Positions 1-11,106 of a stretch of DNA of 41,279 bases are shown here, piece by piece. The stretch covers positions 1 to 41,279 of the forward strand of contig JAGXAO010000006.1 of assembly GCA_018971565.1 (NCBI GenBank), written 5' to 3'. Made by a program: the position numbers and the translations under genes. Source of the stretch: Rhodospirillales bacterium (GTDB lineage Bacteria; Pseudomonadota; Alphaproteobacteria; Acetobacterales; Acetobacteraceae). The first letter of the stretch is position 1. Each line of letters opens with the position of its first letter. Under the pieces are notes generated by a model. The model worked only from the letters and a program-made list of their open reading frames with translations. It made no database searches and was not told the origin of the DNA.

Positions 1-43
1 TGTGGCGTTAGCACCGGCCCGGAAACGCCTAAAATAACCGGCT

Positions 44-793
44 TCAAAATGCCGCCACGGTGCATGCCGCGCCTTTGGAAGTCAGGTCATCGCAAAAACT
101 CTTTGCGGCATCGGCCGAGGCAAACCCGCCAACCCGCAACCGCCAGATGCTTTGGCCATTTACAATTGCCGGTATAATCTCGGGTTGCCGGCCGTTCATC
201 ACATCCGGGAATTTCTGCTGAAGCTGCACCCAAATGGCCAACACACCGTCTTCGGTGCTGGTAGCGGCAAGCTGCACGGCGGTCATGCTTTTCGCGGCGG
301 CGGCACTGGTTGCGATGGAACCAGGCCGGGGCACTTGAGAGGAAGCCGGAACAACGCTTTTGGGTTCGTCTGAAGCCGCGGAAGGCGCGGCCGGGGGTGG
401 AGGAGTGACCGTCTGCGCCGCCGATACCGTTTGGGTCTGCTGATTAAGCCCGGCTGCCTGGTTTAATGCCGCGATATCTGGCACCTGCGTGGCCGGTGCC
501 AGATGCGGCGCGCCACCAGCATCCATATCTCCGGACATGATGGGGACATTCGCCCCCGGCACCACCATTCCTCCAGGGTCAGCCGGAACCACGCGCAGGG
601 GCGTGGCGGGAGGGTCGATCACCGGTGGCGGACCAAAGGTATATGGATGGATGCCACTCCACGCCCAGGCGACGAGAATAACCAGCACCGACACGCCACC
701 CGCCGCGATGGCCATGCGCTGGATCGCAGGGTCCACCCGCTGCCCCTTGGCGCGGTGCGGACGGTACAGGAAATCGTCGTCTTCCTCCTGCAA
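44..793 (-). CDS. SPOR-domain membrane protein (cell-division/peptidoglycan-binding type)
   Basis: 249-aa ORF; N-terminal TM segment (MAIAAGGVSVLVILVAWAW), Pro/Ala-rich linker, C-terminal SPOR-like domain (WVQLQQKFPDV...WRLRVGGFASADAAKSFCDDLTSKGAACTV). Directly downstream of argS. Confidence 0.85.
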   Translation of the reverse strand: MQEEDDDFLYRPHRAKGQRVDPAIQRMAIAAGGVSVLVILVAWAWSGIHPYTFGPPPVIDPPATPLRVVPADPGGMVVPGANVPIMSGDMDAGGAPHLAPATQVPDIAALNQAAGLNQQTQTVSAAQTVTPPPPAAPSAASDEPKSVVPASSQVPRPGSIATSAAAAKSMTAVQLAATSTEDGVLAIWVQLQQKFPDVMNGRQPEIIPAIVNGQSIWRLRVGGFASADAAKSFCDDLTSKGAACTVAAF

Positions 794-796
794 GTC

Positions 797-2542
797 TTAC
801 CTCATTTCCTCAACCGGGCTTACACCCAGCACGGCAAGGCCAGAACGAAGCACGATGGCGGTGGCCGCCACAAGCCCGATGCGCGCCTTAGTTTCTTCTG
901 GCTTACACTCCTGCAGAAAGCGAAGCGCGGCATTGTCCCGCCCTGCGTTCCAGAGAGCATGAAAATCCGAGGCAAGGTCGTAAAGAAAGAAGGCCACGCG
1001 GTGGGGCTCGCGTGCCTCGGCCGCCTGTTCCACCAAACGCGGCCAGGTGATGAGGCGGCGCAGCAAGGCCATTTCCTCTGGTGCCGTGAGGGTGGAAAAA
1101 TCCGCCTCGGCCGTGGGCCCGGGGGCCGCGCGCAGCACAGAGCGGCAGCGTGCATGGGCATATTGCACGTAAAACACCGGGTTCTCGCGGGTCTGCGCCA
1201 ATGCGGCGTTAAGGTCGAAATCCATCTGCGCGTCGGCCTTGCGCATCAAAATCAGGAAGCGCACCGCATCCGGTCCAACCTCGTCGATCAGGTCCCGCAA
1301 CTCCACGAATGTGCCGGCACGCTTGGACATTTTAACCGGCTCGCCGTCCTTCATCACCTTGACGATCTGGCAGAGCACCACATCCAGCCGCCCGCCAGAA
1401 AGCGCCTTCACCGCCGCCTGCATGCGCTTCACATAGCCGCCGTGGTCCGCACCCAGAACATCGATCAAGTCTGCTTTCGGGCCGCGGATGATCTTGTCGT
1501 TATGGTAAGCGATGTCGTTGGCAAAATAGGTGTATGAGCCGTCGGATTTGGAGACGGGGCGGTCCACATCGTCCCCATATTCGGTGGAGCGGAAAAGTTC
1601 CTGCTCGCGGGGTTCCCAATCCTCTGGCGTCTTGCCCTTGGGCGGTTCCAGAATGCCGCGATAGATCAGCCCTTTCTCGCGCAGCGTGTTCAAGCCGCGC
1701 TCCACCCCGCCATTCTCGACCAGGCTGCGCTCTGAGGAAAACACATCATGCCGCACGCCCAGCGCGGCAAGGTCTTCGCGGATCATGGCCATCATGTGGT
1801 CGATGGCGAAATCCCGGAACAAATCCAGCCATTTGGCCTCCGGGGTTTCGGCAAATTCATCGCAGTATTTTTCAACCAGCGCCGCGCCGATGGGAATGAG
1901 ATACGCCCCGCCATATTGCATGCCGCCGGGCACGGTTTCGATATAGGCTTCCGGCGAGAGCTTCAGCGCTTCCAGGTAACGGACATAGACGGAGCGGGCC
2001 AAGGCCAGCACCTGCGCCCCGGCATCGTTGATGTAATATTCCTTGGTAACGTCGTAACCCGCCTTGGTGAGCAGGTTGGCCAGGGCGTCGCCCACCACGG
2101 CCCCACGGCAATGGCCCACATGCAGCGGCCCGGTGGGGTTGGCCGAAACATACTCAACATTGATCTTGTGGCCCCGGGAGGCGCCCCGGCCGTAAGCCTC
2201 CTGGGCGGCAAGGACCACAGGCAACTGCGCCAGCAGCAAAGAAGGCGAAAGGGTGAGGTTCACAAAGCCCGGCCCCGCCGCCTCGGCCTTGGCGATGCCT
2301 GAGCGCCCGTTCAACGCCTCCACCAGCCCGGCGGCCAGCTCGCGCGGGTTCTTGCCCGCCGGCTTGGCGGCAATCATGGCTGCATTTGTCGCCATATCCC
2401 CATGGGCGGGGTCTTTGGTCGGCGTCACTTCCACGCGGGCCAGAATTTCCGGCGCCAGGCCTGGGGCCAAAGCTTCCAGGGCGGTCAGAACCTCGCCACG
2501 CATGGCGGCAAACAGATTTTCGTCTTGCATCTTATCTCTCAA
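797..2542 (-). CDS. argS: Arginyl-tRNA synthetase
   Basis: 581-aa ORF with class I motif [23 protein letters not shown] and [16 protein letters not shown]. Alternative start MQDEN at about 2530. Confidence 0.97.
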   Translation of the reverse strand: MRDKMQDENLFAAMRGEVLTALEALAPGLAPEILARVEVTPTKDPAHGDMATNAAMIAAKPAGKNPRELAAGLVEALNGRSGIAKAEAAGPGFVNLTLSPSLLLAQLPVVLAAQEAYGRGASRGHKINVEYVSANPTGPLHVGHCRGAVVGDALANLLTKAGYDVTKEYYINDAGAQVLALARSVYVRYLEALKLSPEAYIETVPGGMQYGGAYLIPIGAALVEKYCDEFAETPEAKWLDLFRDFAIDHMMAMIREDLAALGVRHDVFSSERSLVENGGVERGLNTLREKGLIYRGILEPPKGKTPEDWEPREQELFRSTEYGDDVDRPVSKSDGSYTYFANDIAYHNDKIIRGPKADLIDVLGADHGGYVKRMQAAVKALSGGRLDVVLCQIVKVMKDGEPVKMSKRAGTFVELRDLIDEVGPDAVRFLILMRKADAQMDFDLNAALAQTRENPVFYVQYAHARCRSVLRAAPGPTAEADFSTLTAPEEMALLRRLITWPRLVEQAAEAREPHRVAFFLYDLASDFHALWNAGRDNAALRFLQECKPEETKARIGLVAATAIVLRSGLAVLGVSPVEEMR

Positions 2543-3681
2543 GCGGGGACCGACGGATCGGTCAAACGGGAAAATTCATCCAAAGCGTAACGGTCGGTCA
2601 TGCCGGCCACATAATCACGCACCGTGGCGGCGGCCTCCGGCGTTTCACCCCTGCCTGCCCGCTCGCGCCAGTCATCCGGCAGCAGGTCCGGCTTGTGCAG
2701 CAGCAGGCTGCCCAAAGTGCGCGTCACGTTCATGCATTTATGGTTCATGCGGTTCAGCTTCCAATGTCGGTACATCCGCGCCATCAAGAAACGTTTCAGC
2801 TCGATATTCACCACCCGGATTTCTTCAGAAAAGCCGATGACCGGGCCGGCGGCGGCACGGATATCCACGGCGGATCGCGGAGCCAGAGCAGCCAGGCGGC
2901 GGGCGCTCTCGGCCAGGGCGTCATGCACCAGGCAGTTGATCACCCGGCGGCTCAGCTCAGCGCGGATGCGATGTGGCTGGTCTGTTAGCTTCCGGGCTTC
3001 CCGGATCAGGTCGCCGATAACGGGGAGCGGCAGAATATCCTCGAAGCTGAACAGCCCCGCGCGCAAACCATCGTCCAGGTCATGCGTGTTATAGGCAATA
3101 TCGTCCGAAAAGGCTGCGATCTGCGCCTCGCCGGATGTCTGGCGGGAGAGGTCCAGGGATAAATTTGCATTGAAAGCGGCGATGGTCGGCGGCGGATTTT
3201 TCAACGGGCCGTTATGTTTGGCCAGCCCTTCCAGGCTCTCCCAGGTAAGGTTCAGCCCGTCAAACGCCGCATAACGTTGCTCCAGCAGTGTCACCACGCG
3301 AAAGCTCTGATCGTTATGGTCGAACCCGCCGAAATCCCTCAGCGCCTCGTCCAGCCCTTTCTCGCCCGCATGGCCGAAGGGCGGGTGGCCAAGGTCATGC
3401 GCCAAAGCCAGGCACTCAGTTAGGTCTTCATCGAAACCCAAAGCGCGGGCGATGGCGCGGGCAATCTGTGCCACTTCCAGGCTATGCGTCAGCCGCGTGC
3501 GGTAAAAATCACCCTCCCGGTTGATGAACACCTGGGTTTTATATTGCAGCTTGCGGAAGGCCGAACAGTGGACAACGCGGTCACGGTCGCGCTGGTAGGG
3601 GCTGCGGTCGTCCGAGCGGGCTTGCTCATACATGCGCCCGCGCGTTTGCTCTTCCTGCACGGCATAGGGGGCTTTCATCAT
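2539..3681 (-). CDS. dgt: Deoxyguanosinetriphosphate triphosphohydrolase-like protein (HD domain)
   Basis: HD motif [21 protein letters not shown]...[18 protein letters not shown] extends to 3717; start [21 protein letters not shown] chosen. Confidence 0.93.
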   Translation of the reverse strand: MMKAPYAVQEEQTRGRMYEQARSDDRSPYQRDRDRVVHCSAFRKLQYKTQVFINREGDFYRTRLTHSLEVAQIARAIARALGFDEDLTECLALAHDLGHPPFGHAGEKGLDEALRDFGGFDHNDQSFRVVTLLEQRYAAFDGLNLTWESLEGLAKHNGPLKNPPPTIAAFNANLSLDLSRQTSGEAQIAAFSDDIAYNTHDLDDGLRAGLFSFEDILPLPVIGDLIREARKLTDQPHRIRAELSRRVINCLVHDALAESARRLAALAPRSAVDIRAAAGPVIGFSEEIRVVNIELKRFLMARMYRHWKLNRMNHKCMNVTRTLGSLLLHKPDLLPDDWRERAGRGETPEAAATVRDYVAGMTDRYALDEFSRLTDPSVPA

Positions 3682-3742
3682 GGGCAGGGCTTTACCCCTG
3701 CTTGGCCTTACCTCCAAGGCCCCGGCGCGCTATATATGGCGC

Positions 3743-4084
3743 ATGAGCGATGTGATTGCCCCTTTTGCCCTTTCCGCCGCAGCCGCCGCCAGGGTGGCCG
3801 AAATTCTGGCCGACGACCCTGCCGCGAAGGCATTGCGGGTGGAAGTGCTGGCTGGCGGCTGTTCCGGGCTGCAATATAAATTCGACCTGACGGACACCAA
3901 GGCCCAGGACGACATCGTGCTGGAACGCGGCGGCGCCATTGTGTTCGTGGACCCGGTGAGCCTGGATTTTCTGAGCGGGGCGGAGCTGGATTTTAATGAC
4001 TCGCTGATGGGTGCGCATTTTCTGGTGAAAAACCCGAACGCCACCTCTTCCTGCGGCTGCGGCACGTCCTTTTCCGTTGATTAA
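3743..4084 (+). CDS. HesB/IscA/ErpA-type iron-sulfur cluster insertion protein
   Basis: GGCSGLQYKF ... SSCGCGTSFSVD cysteine pattern. Start MSDVIAPFALS inside ORF 3680..4084. Confidence 0.92.
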   Translation: MSDVIAPFALSAAAAARVAEILADDPAAKALRVEVLAGGCSGLQYKFDLTDTKAQDDIVLERGGAIVFVDPVSLDFLSGAELDFNDSLMGAHFLVKNPNATSSCGCGTSFSVD

Positions 4085-4853
4085 AATCACCACGTGGAAC
4101 GTAAACTCCGTCCGCACGCGCGAGGCGCATGTGGCGGATTTTCTGGCGCGCGAGCAGCCGGATTTTCTGCTGCTGCAAGAAATCAAATGCGAGGCGCATC
4201 AATTCCCTGCCATGGCGTTCTCGGCGCTGGGTTACGAGGCGGCCGTTGTGGGGCAGAAATCATATAACGGCGTCGCTATCCTGCATAAAGGCGGCGCGGA
4301 AGTAACGCACAGGCGTCTGCCTGGTATGTATGAGGAAGATTCCCATGCACGCTTCGTGGAGGTGAAGGCGAGAGGGATGAAGATTGGCGGGCTGTATCTG
4401 CCCAACGGCAATTCCGGCGCCGATGCAGGCTACCAGTACAAGCTGCACTGGATGGCGGCGTTGCGCGAACACGCGGCGGCGATGATGGCAGTGGATGAGG
4501 ATTTCATCCTGGCCGGGGATTATAATGTGTGCCCGACAGACGCTGATTTCGCACCCCGCGCCCTGCCCGCGAATGACGCGCTGATCCGCCCGGAAACCCG
4601 CGCGGCGTTTCACGCGCTGCTGCATACCGGGCTGACGGAGGCGGTGCGCGCTCTGCACCCGAAAGAAACAATCTATACTTTCTGGGATTACCAGGCGGGC
4701 GCATGGGACCGCAATTCCGGCCTGCGGATAGACCACGCACTACTCTCGCCCCGGCTGGCAGAACGGCTGGAGAGCGTGACCATCCACAAGGATGAGCGCG
4801 CTAAAACCCAACCAAGCGACCACGTGCCGGTGAGCGTGGTGCTGGTGGCTTAA
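4077..4853 (+). CDS. xth: Exodeoxyribonuclease III
   Basis: KITTWNVNSVRTRE, LLLQEIKCE, LAGDYNVCPTD, GLRIDHALLSP, PSDHVPV motifs. Apparent TTG start overlapping the upstream stop. Confidence 0.95.
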   Translation: MIKITTWNVNSVRTREAHVADFLAREQPDFLLLQEIKCEAHQFPAMAFSALGYEAAVVGQKSYNGVAILHKGGAEVTHRRLPGMYEEDSHARFVEVKARGMKIGGLYLPNGNSGADAGYQYKLHWMAALREHAAAMMAVDEDFILAGDYNVCPTDADFAPRALPANDALIRPETRAAFHALLHTGLTEAVRALHPKETIYTFWDYQAGAWDRNSGLRIDHALLSPRLAERLESVTIHKDERAKTQPSDHVPVSVVLVA

Positions 4854-4856
4854 CGA

Positions 4857-5225
4857 TTAAACGTGGAAACTCTCGCCGCAGCCACAGCGGCCTTTCTCGT
4901 TTGGGTTTTCGAAAGTAAAGCCACGAGTTAGCTTATCCTCCCGGTAGTCCATTACCGTGCCGATGAGAAACAAAGTAGCCTTGCGGTCCACCAGCACTGT
5001 AAGATCCTGGGACTTCACGATTTCATCGGTGGGGCTTGGCTCCTCCACCCAGCTCATCTCGTAAGACATCCCGGAGCACCCCTTGGTGCCGACGGAAATA
5101 CGCAACAGCTTGCCCTCCTCGCCACGCGCATAAAGCTGGCGCAGGCGCGCCGCAGCGACATCCGTGAGGGTCATCAACGGCGGGAGTTCACGTTTCTTGG
5201 GTGCGGCGATGTGTGTAACATCCAT
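4857..5225 (-). CDS. sufA: SUF-operon A-type Fe-S carrier
   Basis: GTKGCSGMSYEMSW ... KGRCGCGESFHV; last gene of the SUF operon. Confidence 0.9.
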   Translation of the reverse strand: MDVTHIAAPKKRELPPLMTLTDVAAARLRQLYARGEEGKLLRISVGTKGCSGMSYEMSWVEEPSPTDEIVKSQDLTVLVDRKATLFLIGTVMDYREDKLTRGFTFENPNEKGRCGCGESFHV

Positions 5226-5234
5226 GATCTTACC

Positions 5235-5612
5235 TCAAAACATATTCAGAGAAAGGCGGGCTTCCTCGCTCATGCGGCTCTGGTCCCATGGCGGGTCCCA
5301 AACGGTATCGACTGTTATGTCGCCCACGCCGTCGATCTGGGCGATGGCGCCGCGGACCATCTCCGGCAGCTCCTGTGCGGAGGGGCAGCCGGGGGCGGTG
5401 AGTGTCATTTCAACCTTCACATCGCCGGTCTCGGCGATCTCGATCGCATAGATCAGGCCGAGTTCATAAATATTCACCGGGATTTCGGGGTCGTACACCG
5501 TGCAGATTGCGCCAATCACAGCTTCCTCAGAAACGCGCGGCGCGGTTTCGCCATCGGGCGTCCAACTTGTTACTGGCTGCATCTGCTCCAGCTCGGGTTT
5601 AATCTCAGCCAT
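5235..5612 (-). CDS. sufT: SufT / DUF59-type Fe-S assembly protein
   Basis: VIGAICTVYDPEIPVNIYELGLIYAIEI...MTLTAPGCPSAQELPEMVRGAI...DTVWDPPWDQSRMSEEARLSLNMF. ORF reaches 5723 but start MAEIKPELEQ (5612) gives an 8-nt overlap with sufU. Confidence 0.92.
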   Translation of the reverse strand: MAEIKPELEQMQPVTSWTPDGETAPRVSEEAVIGAICTVYDPEIPVNIYELGLIYAIEIAETGDVKVEMTLTAPGCPSAQELPEMVRGAIAQIDGVGDITVDTVWDPPWDQSRMSEEARLSLNMF

Positions 5613-6030
5613 TGACAGCGCCTCCTGTGCTTCCGGCTCTGGTAATGGCATCTCGGAGGGCGCTCCATGGGAGCGTCGCGCACCGAACGCGGGAAGGATA
5701 TTGCGCAATGCCTGCAAGCGCATTCAGGTCTCCCAATTCCGGGTTTTGTTCGCCCGTTTGCACTAAACGTTCGAACTTGTCTGACAATATGGCGATTTCA
5801 TCAGCGGATTTGCTGATGGCCGCCTCGCACATCAGCTCCGCGCTGGCGGCAAGGATGGCGCAGCCCTGCGCCTCATGCCGCAGATGCGTGCCGTTGAGAA
5901 AAACGCTGATCTTGTCGCCGCACATACGGTTTTCACTTTGCCCCTCGGCGTTGAACACGGCCGGACGGCCCGCGAAATGCGGGTGGCGAGCACGTTCAAG
6001 CACGATGGATTGGTAAAGCGCCTCACTCAT
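5605..6030 (-). CDS. sufU: SufU/IscU-like Fe-S assembly protein
   Basis: ILERARHPHFAG, NRMCGDKISVFL, GCAILAASAELMCEA pattern; sits between sufS and sufT. Confidence 0.88.
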   Translation of the reverse strand: MSEALYQSIVLERARHPHFAGRPAVFNAEGQSENRMCGDKISVFLNGTHLRHEAQGCAILAASAELMCEAAISKSADEIAILSDKFERLVQTGEQNPELGDLNALAGIAQYPSRVRCATLPWSALRDAITRAGSTGGAVNG

Positions 6031-7277
6031 GCGAAAATCTTCCGCACCCTTTCAAGCCCGGTTGCCAGCGCGTCAATTTCCTCCGGCAGGTTGTAAAGGC
6101 CAAAGGTGGCGCGCGCGGTGCTGGAAACGCCGAGGCGGCCCATAAGCGGTTCCGCGCAATGGTGACCAGCGCGCACGGCAATGCCCTGGCGGTCCAGCAG
6201 CGTGGCGATGTCGTGCGCGTGGGCATCCTTCATCACGAAGGAGAACACGCCGCCGCGGTCCTGCGCGGAACCCAGGATGCGCAGGCCTTCGATCTGGCTG
6301 AGCGTGGCGAGCGCATGTTCCGTGAGATGCTGCTCATGCGCCGCGATGGCTTCGAAGCCGATGGCGCGGACATAATCGATGGCCGCACCAAGCCCGATGG
6401 TTTCGATGATGGCGGGGGTACCAGCCTCGAAACGGTGGGGTGGTTTGGCCCAGGTGGATTTTTCGTATGTCACGCTGGAGATCATGTCCCCGCCACCCAG
6501 GAAAGGCGGCATGGCTTCCAGAATTTCGGCCTTGGCGTAGAGCACGCCGATGCCGGTTGGGCCGTAGAGCTTATGGCCGGAGAACACGTAGAAATCAGCG
6601 TCAATGGCCTGCACATCCACAGCGCGGTGAACAACGGCCTGGGCGCCATCCAGCAAAATCTTCGCCCCGCGTTCGTGCGCAAACTTTGCCAGACGCTCAA
6701 CCGGCGTGTAGGTGCCCAGCACGTTGGACATATGGGTGAGCGCCATCAGCTTCACCTTGCCGTCGGCGAAGACCTTCTCAAGAGAGTTCCAGTCCAGTTC
6801 GCCGGAATCAGTGATCTTGACGATCCGCAGCTCGGTGCCATGGGCGTCGCGCAGCATCTGCCAGGGGACGAGGTTGGCGTGATGTTCCATTTCGGAAACC
6901 GCAACGGCATCCCCCGGCTGCAACGCAGTGCGGCCCCAGGTGTAAGCAACGAGATTGATGCTTTCAGTGGCATTACGGGTGAAGACAATCTCTTCCCGAC
7001 TCGCCGCGTTCAGAAGCTCCGCCACCTTGTCGCGCACATTTTCATACGCATCCGAGGCTTTTTCGGACATGTAATGCAGGCCTCGATGGACATTGGCATA
7101 TTGCTCCTCCATCACGAAGCGCATGGCCTCGATCACCTGTTTCGGCTTCTGCGCGGAGGCACCGGAATCCAGAAACACGAAGGGCTTGCCATGCACTTTC
7201 TGGGACAGGATGGGGAAATCCTGACGGATGGCATGAACATCCAGAGGTAGCAGCGTAGTGCTCATTGCCGGCCCCAC
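6027..7277 (-). CDS. sufS: Cysteine desulfurase SufS
   Basis: FVFLDSGASAQKPKQVI, NATESINLVA, VFSGHKLYGPTGIGVLY (PLP Lys), RAGHHCAEPLM (catalytic Cys). Confidence 0.97.
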   Translation of the reverse strand: MGPAMSTTLLPLDVHAIRQDFPILSQKVHGKPFVFLDSGASAQKPKQVIEAMRFVMEEQYANVHRGLHYMSEKASDAYENVRDKVAELLNAASREEIVFTRNATESINLVAYTWGRTALQPGDAVAVSEMEHHANLVPWQMLRDAHGTELRIVKITDSGELDWNSLEKVFADGKVKLMALTHMSNVLGTYTPVERLAKFAHERGAKILLDGAQAVVHRAVDVQAIDADFYVFSGHKLYGPTGIGVLYAKAEILEAMPPFLGGGDMISSVTYEKSTWAKPPHRFEAGTPAIIETIGLGAAIDYVRAIGFEAIAAHEQHLTEHALATLSQIEGLRILGSAQDRGGVFSFVMKDAHAHDIATLLDRQGIAVRAGHHCAEPLMGRLGVSSTARATFGLYNLPEEIDALATGLERVRKIFA

Positions 7278-8362
7278 CAGCTTTCCAGAACCTCCTCAAA
7301 CAGCGCCTTGGAAGCGTCGTGCGTGACGGGCTCCAAAGCCTCCTCAAGAAAGGCGCGGATGAGGATTTGCCGTGCATCCGCCTCGGGGATTCCGCGCGAG
7401 CGCAGATAGAACACCTGCTCCTCATCCAGCGCGCCGATGGTGGCGCCGTGCGAGCATTTCACATCGTCCGCGAAAATTTGCAGCTCGGGTTTGATGTCCA
7501 TCTCCGCATCCGGTGAGAGCAGCAGCGCCTGGCTCATCTGGTAGCCGTCGGTCTTCTGGGCAATCTGGTCCACCTCGATCTTGCCCTGAAACACGCCGCG
7601 CGCACGCCCAGCGAGAACGGATTTCACCGTCTGGCGCGAAGGGCAGTTGGGGGCCTTGTGGCGGATGATGGTGGTGAAATCCCCATGCTGGGTGCCACCC
7701 AGAAGCTGTGCGGCATTCAGGTGCGCCAGCGCATTCTGGCCCAGCAGGTTGGCCTCAATCTCCGTGCGGGAAATCTTGGAACCCAGCGTGAGGCTAAAAT
7801 GCTCGTAGGCGGCATCGCCAGCAATGTCCGCATGGATGCTGGTGGTGTTGAAGGCGTCCGTGCTTTCCTGTTGCAAGCGGAAATGCTGGAACTTCGCCCC
7901 CTGCCCCACTTCAACCTCAAACATCGCGTTCTGCCAGTAGGTGCCTTCGCCTTTATCAAGCTCGATGAGCGTGAGCTTTGCCCCTTGGCCCAGCTTCACG
8001 CGGTGGCGCGGGTGAAACGCGAAGGGCGCCGTACCGGAAGCCTGGGAAACCAATAGCAATTCCCCGGCATCCTGCCCAGCGGGAATTTCGATATTAATGC
8101 CCTCACCTGCATGTTCGGCATTGATGAGCGCCATGGGCTGTGTGCCCCGCACCGCGAACGGCGCGAAGGGCTTGGCATGCGTAAAGCCGGTGGAAAGGGC
8201 CGAGTTCAACGCGCCGTTGAGAAACACCAGGCGCGGAAACGGCAGATCTGGCAGATCCGGTGCGGTTGCCGCCACCGGCGGGGTGCCGAAGCTGATGGCG
8301 GAAAGCGGGCGTAGATCGGTATAGCGCCAGGCTTCCAGCTTGCGGGTGGGCAGAGCATTCAT
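7262..8362 (-). CDS. sufD: Fe-S cluster assembly protein SufD
   Basis: KPELQIFADDVKCSHGATIGALDEEQVFYLRSRGIPEADARQILIRAFLEE motif. Confidence 0.96.
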   Translation of the reverse strand: MNALPTRKLEAWRYTDLRPLSAISFGTPPVAATAPDLPDLPFPRLVFLNGALNSALSTGFTHAKPFAPFAVRGTQPMALINAEHAGEGINIEIPAGQDAGELLLVSQASGTAPFAFHPRHRVKLGQGAKLTLIELDKGEGTYWQNAMFEVEVGQGAKFQHFRLQQESTDAFNTTSIHADIAGDAAYEHFSLTLGSKISRTEIEANLLGQNALAHLNAAQLLGGTQHGDFTTIIRHKAPNCPSRQTVKSVLAGRARGVFQGKIEVDQIAQKTDGYQMSQALLLSPDAEMDIKPELQIFADDVKCSHGATIGALDEEQVFYLRSRGIPEADARQILIRAFLEEALEPVTHDASKALFEEVLESWWGRQ

Positions 8363-8364
8363 GG

Positions 8365-9108
8365 TCAGGCGGCTTCCAGCCCGGCATAGCCGCTGGCTTC
8401 CAGCTCCTGCGCCAGAGAGGCCGGGCCCGAACGCACGATTTTGCCGCCCGCCAGAACATGCACCATATCCGGCACGATATAATCCAGCAGGCGCTGGTAA
8501 TGGGTGATGACCAGGGCGGAGAATTTTTCATCGCGAAGGGTATTCACGCCTTCCGCTACAATCTTCAGCGCGTCGATATCGAGGCCGGAATCCGTCTCGT
8601 CCAAAATGGCGAGGTGCGGCTTCAGGATAGCCATTTGCAGCATCTCGTTGCGCTTCTTCTCACCGCCGGAAAAGCCGACATTCACGTTGCGCTTCAGGAA
8701 ATCCTCTTTCATCGCCAGTTGCTTCACGGCGCCACGGGCGAGCTTCAGGAAAGCAACGGCATCCAGTTCCTCCTCACCGCGCTTGCGGCGGATGGCATTC
8801 AGCGAGGTGCGGAGAAAGTTAGCATTGCCAACGCCGGGCAGTTCCACCGGGTATTGGAAAGCCAGGAACATGCCGGCGGCGGCACGGTCTTCCGGCTCCA
8901 TCTCCAGAATGTTCTCGCCATTGAACAGCACTTCGCCCTCTGTCACCTCATAGCCATCACGGCCGGAGAGAACGTAGGACAGGGTGGATTTACCCGCGCC
9001 GTTCGGGCCCATGATGGCATGGATTTCACCATCGGGGATGGTGAGCGTTACACCTTTCAGGATTTCCGCATCGCCGATACGCGCATGCAAATTCTTGATC
9101 TCAAGCAT
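8365..9108 (-). CDS. sufC: Fe-S cluster assembly ATPase SufC
   Basis: Walker [10 protein letters not shown], signature [15 protein letters not shown], Walker [17 protein letters not shown]. Confidence 0.98.
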   Translation of the reverse strand: MLEIKNLHARIGDAEILKGVTLTIPDGEIHAIMGPNGAGKSTLSYVLSGRDGYEVTEGEVLFNGENILEMEPEDRAAAGMFLAFQYPVELPGVGNANFLRTSLNAIRRKRGEEELDAVAFLKLARGAVKQLAMKEDFLKRNVNVGFSGGEKKRNEMLQMAILKPHLAILDETDSGLDIDALKIVAEGVNTLRDEKFSALVITHYQRLLDYIVPDMVHVLAGGKIVRSGPASLAQELEASGYAGLEAA

Positions 9109-10553
9109 CAGCCAACAGAGCCTTCCAAAGAAACAGCGAGTAGTTTTTGTGCCTCGACGGCGAATTCCATCGGCAATTCCTTCAGCACGTCCTTGCAGAA
9201 GCCATTAACGATGAGGCCCACCGCGTCTTCCTCGGAAAGACCACGGGAGCGGCAGTAGAAAAGCTGATCCTCGGCGATTTTGGAGGTGGTGGCTTCATGC
9301 TCCACCTTGGCCGAGGCATTGCGGTTTTCGATATATGGCACCGTATGCGCGCCGCACTGGTCGCCGATGAGCAGCGAATCGCACTGGGTGAAATTGCGAG
9401 CACCGGATGCGCCCGGCATGATCTTCACCAGCCCACGATAGGTGTTGTTGGAGTGTCCGGCGGAGATACCCTTCGAGATAATCGTGCTCGACGTGTTCTT
9501 GCCGATATGGATCATCTTGGTGCCAGTATCGGCCTGCTGGCGATTATTCGTCAGGGCGACGGAATAAAACTCACCTACCGAACCTTCGCCCTGCAGGATG
9601 CAAGATGGATATTTCCAGGTGATCGCGGAGCCGGTTTCAACCTGGGTCCAGGAGATTTTGGAGTTCCGGCCACGGCAGGCGCCGCGCTTGGTAACAAAAT
9701 TATAGATCCCGCCCTTGCCATCTGCATCGCCGGGGTACCAGTTCTGCACGGTGGAATATTTGATCTTCGCCTCGTCCAGCGCCACCAGTTCCACCACCGC
9801 GGCGTGGAGCTGATTTTCATCTCGCATCGGCGCGGTGCAGCCTTCGAGATAGGAAACCGAAGCGCCCTCCTCCGCGATAATCAGCGTGCGCTCAAACTGC
9901 CCGGTGTTGCGGGCGTTGATGCGGAAATAGGTGGAAAGCTCCATCGGGCAGCGCACGCCCTTGGGGATGAATACGAAGCTGCCATCTGAAAACACGGCGG
10001 AATTAAGAGCCGCAAAGTAATTATCGCCCGCGGGCACCACGGAGCCGAGATATTTTCGTACAAGCTCCGGGTGTTCGCGCACAGCCTCGGAGATAGGGCA
10101 GAAAATCACGCCCGCTTTGCCCAAGGTCTCGCGGAAGGTGGTGGCGACGGAGACGGAATCGAACACCGCATCCACCGCAACGCCGGCCAGCGCCGCGCGC
10201 TCATTTAGCGGAATACCCAGCTTCTCGTAGGTTTTCAGAAGCTCGGGGTCCACCTCGTCCAGCGATTTCGGCATCGCCTTCGCCGGGGCGGCGTAGTAAT
10301 AAAGCGCGTCATAGTCGATGGGAGGGTGATGGATGCGCGCCCATTCAGGCTCCTCCATCTTCAGCCAAGCCGCATAGGCTTTCAGCCGCCATTCCAGCAG
10401 CCATTCCGGCTCGCCTTTTTTGGCGGAAATAAGCCTTACAATGTCGGTCGAAAGTCCCTTCGGGAACTCCTCCATCTCGATATCGGTGGTGAACCCATAT
10501 TTATACTTTTGGGCCGCCAGTTCATTGATCGTGGCTTCGGTAGTCATGGACAT
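9108..10553 (-). CDS. sufB: Fe-S cluster assembly protein SufB
   Basis: [72 protein letters not shown]. Confidence 0.98.
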   Translation of the reverse strand: MSMTTEATINELAAQKYKYGFTTDIEMEEFPKGLSTDIVRLISAKKGEPEWLLEWRLKAYAAWLKMEEPEWARIHHPPIDYDALYYYAAPAKAMPKSLDEVDPELLKTYEKLGIPLNERAALAGVAVDAVFDSVSVATTFRETLGKAGVIFCPISEAVREHPELVRKYLGSVVPAGDNYFAALNSAVFSDGSFVFIPKGVRCPMELSTYFRINARNTGQFERTLIIAEEGASVSYLEGCTAPMRDENQLHAAVVELVALDEAKIKYSTVQNWYPGDADGKGGIYNFVTKRGACRGRNSKISWTQVETGSAITWKYPSCILQGEGSVGEFYSVALTNNRQQADTGTKMIHIGKNTSSTIISKGISAGHSNNTYRGLVKIMPGASGARNFTQCDSLLIGDQCGAHTVPYIENRNASAKVEHEATTSKIAEDQLFYCRSRGLSEEDAVGLIVNGFCKDVLKELPMEFAVEAQKLLAVSLEGSVG

Positions 10554-10556
10554 GGT

Positions 10557-11009
10557 TCAGGCAACCTCGTTGATCGTCGGGGCCGGAATTCGAAAGGCAG
10601 GCGGCACGGAAGCCGCCGCCATATCGGCCAGGGAAATATGAGAAAGCGCGCTGCGTATGGCCTCGTTCACCGGGTCCCACCGCCCGGCCACGGGGCAGAG
10701 CGACAGGCTTTCGCAGGTGATGCCGGTGCCCTCCACGCAGGAGGTGAGCGCGATGGGGCCGTCGATGGCGACAATCACCTCCGATACGGCGATGGCGGAT
10801 AAGGGCTTGCCCAGCCGGTAACCCCCGCGCGCGCCGCGTGTGGAGATAACCAGCCCGTGCCCGGCCAATGCCTTCAACACCTTGGCAACCGTAGGTTCCG
10901 GCACGCCGATTCCAGCCGCGATGCCGGGTGAGGTCTCAACCCCATCCGCCATGCCCAGGCGAACCAGCGCGGCAACCGCATAATCGGTCAGGCGTGAAAG
11001 TTTCAGCAT
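10557..11009 (-). CDS. Rrf2-family SUF-operon transcriptional regulator
   Basis: MLKLSRLTDYAVAALVRLG...PEPTVAKVLKALAGHGLVISTRGARGGYRLGKP (wHTH), three-Cys cluster CVEGTGITCESLSLC; heads the suf operon. Confidence 0.93.
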   Translation of the reverse strand: MLKLSRLTDYAVAALVRLGMADGVETSPGIAAGIGVPEPTVAKVLKALAGHGLVISTRGARGGYRLGKPLSAIAVSEVIVAIDGPIALTSCVEGTGITCESLSLCPVAGRWDPVNEAIRSALSHISLADMAAASVPPAFRIPAPTINEVA

Positions 11010-11023
11010 AACGCACCCTTAAA

Positions 11024-11040
11024 AGGACTGAATTAGTCCT
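11024..11040. promoter_or_regulatory. Putative operator of the SUF-operon Rrf2 regulator
   Basis: Inverted repeat AGGACT-gaatt-AGTCCT about 14 nt upstream of the rrf2 start codon. Confidence 0.55.
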
Positions 11041-11106
11041 GTTTCCTCAAATGGGCTATAAGGGCGGCATCGTCAAGCGCGCGTTACGCAAAGTTGCGCT
11101 GCGTGT

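Noticed and set aside
503-1537. 344-aa ORF antisense to argS
   Set aside because: Shadow ORF over argS with low-complexity basic composition.
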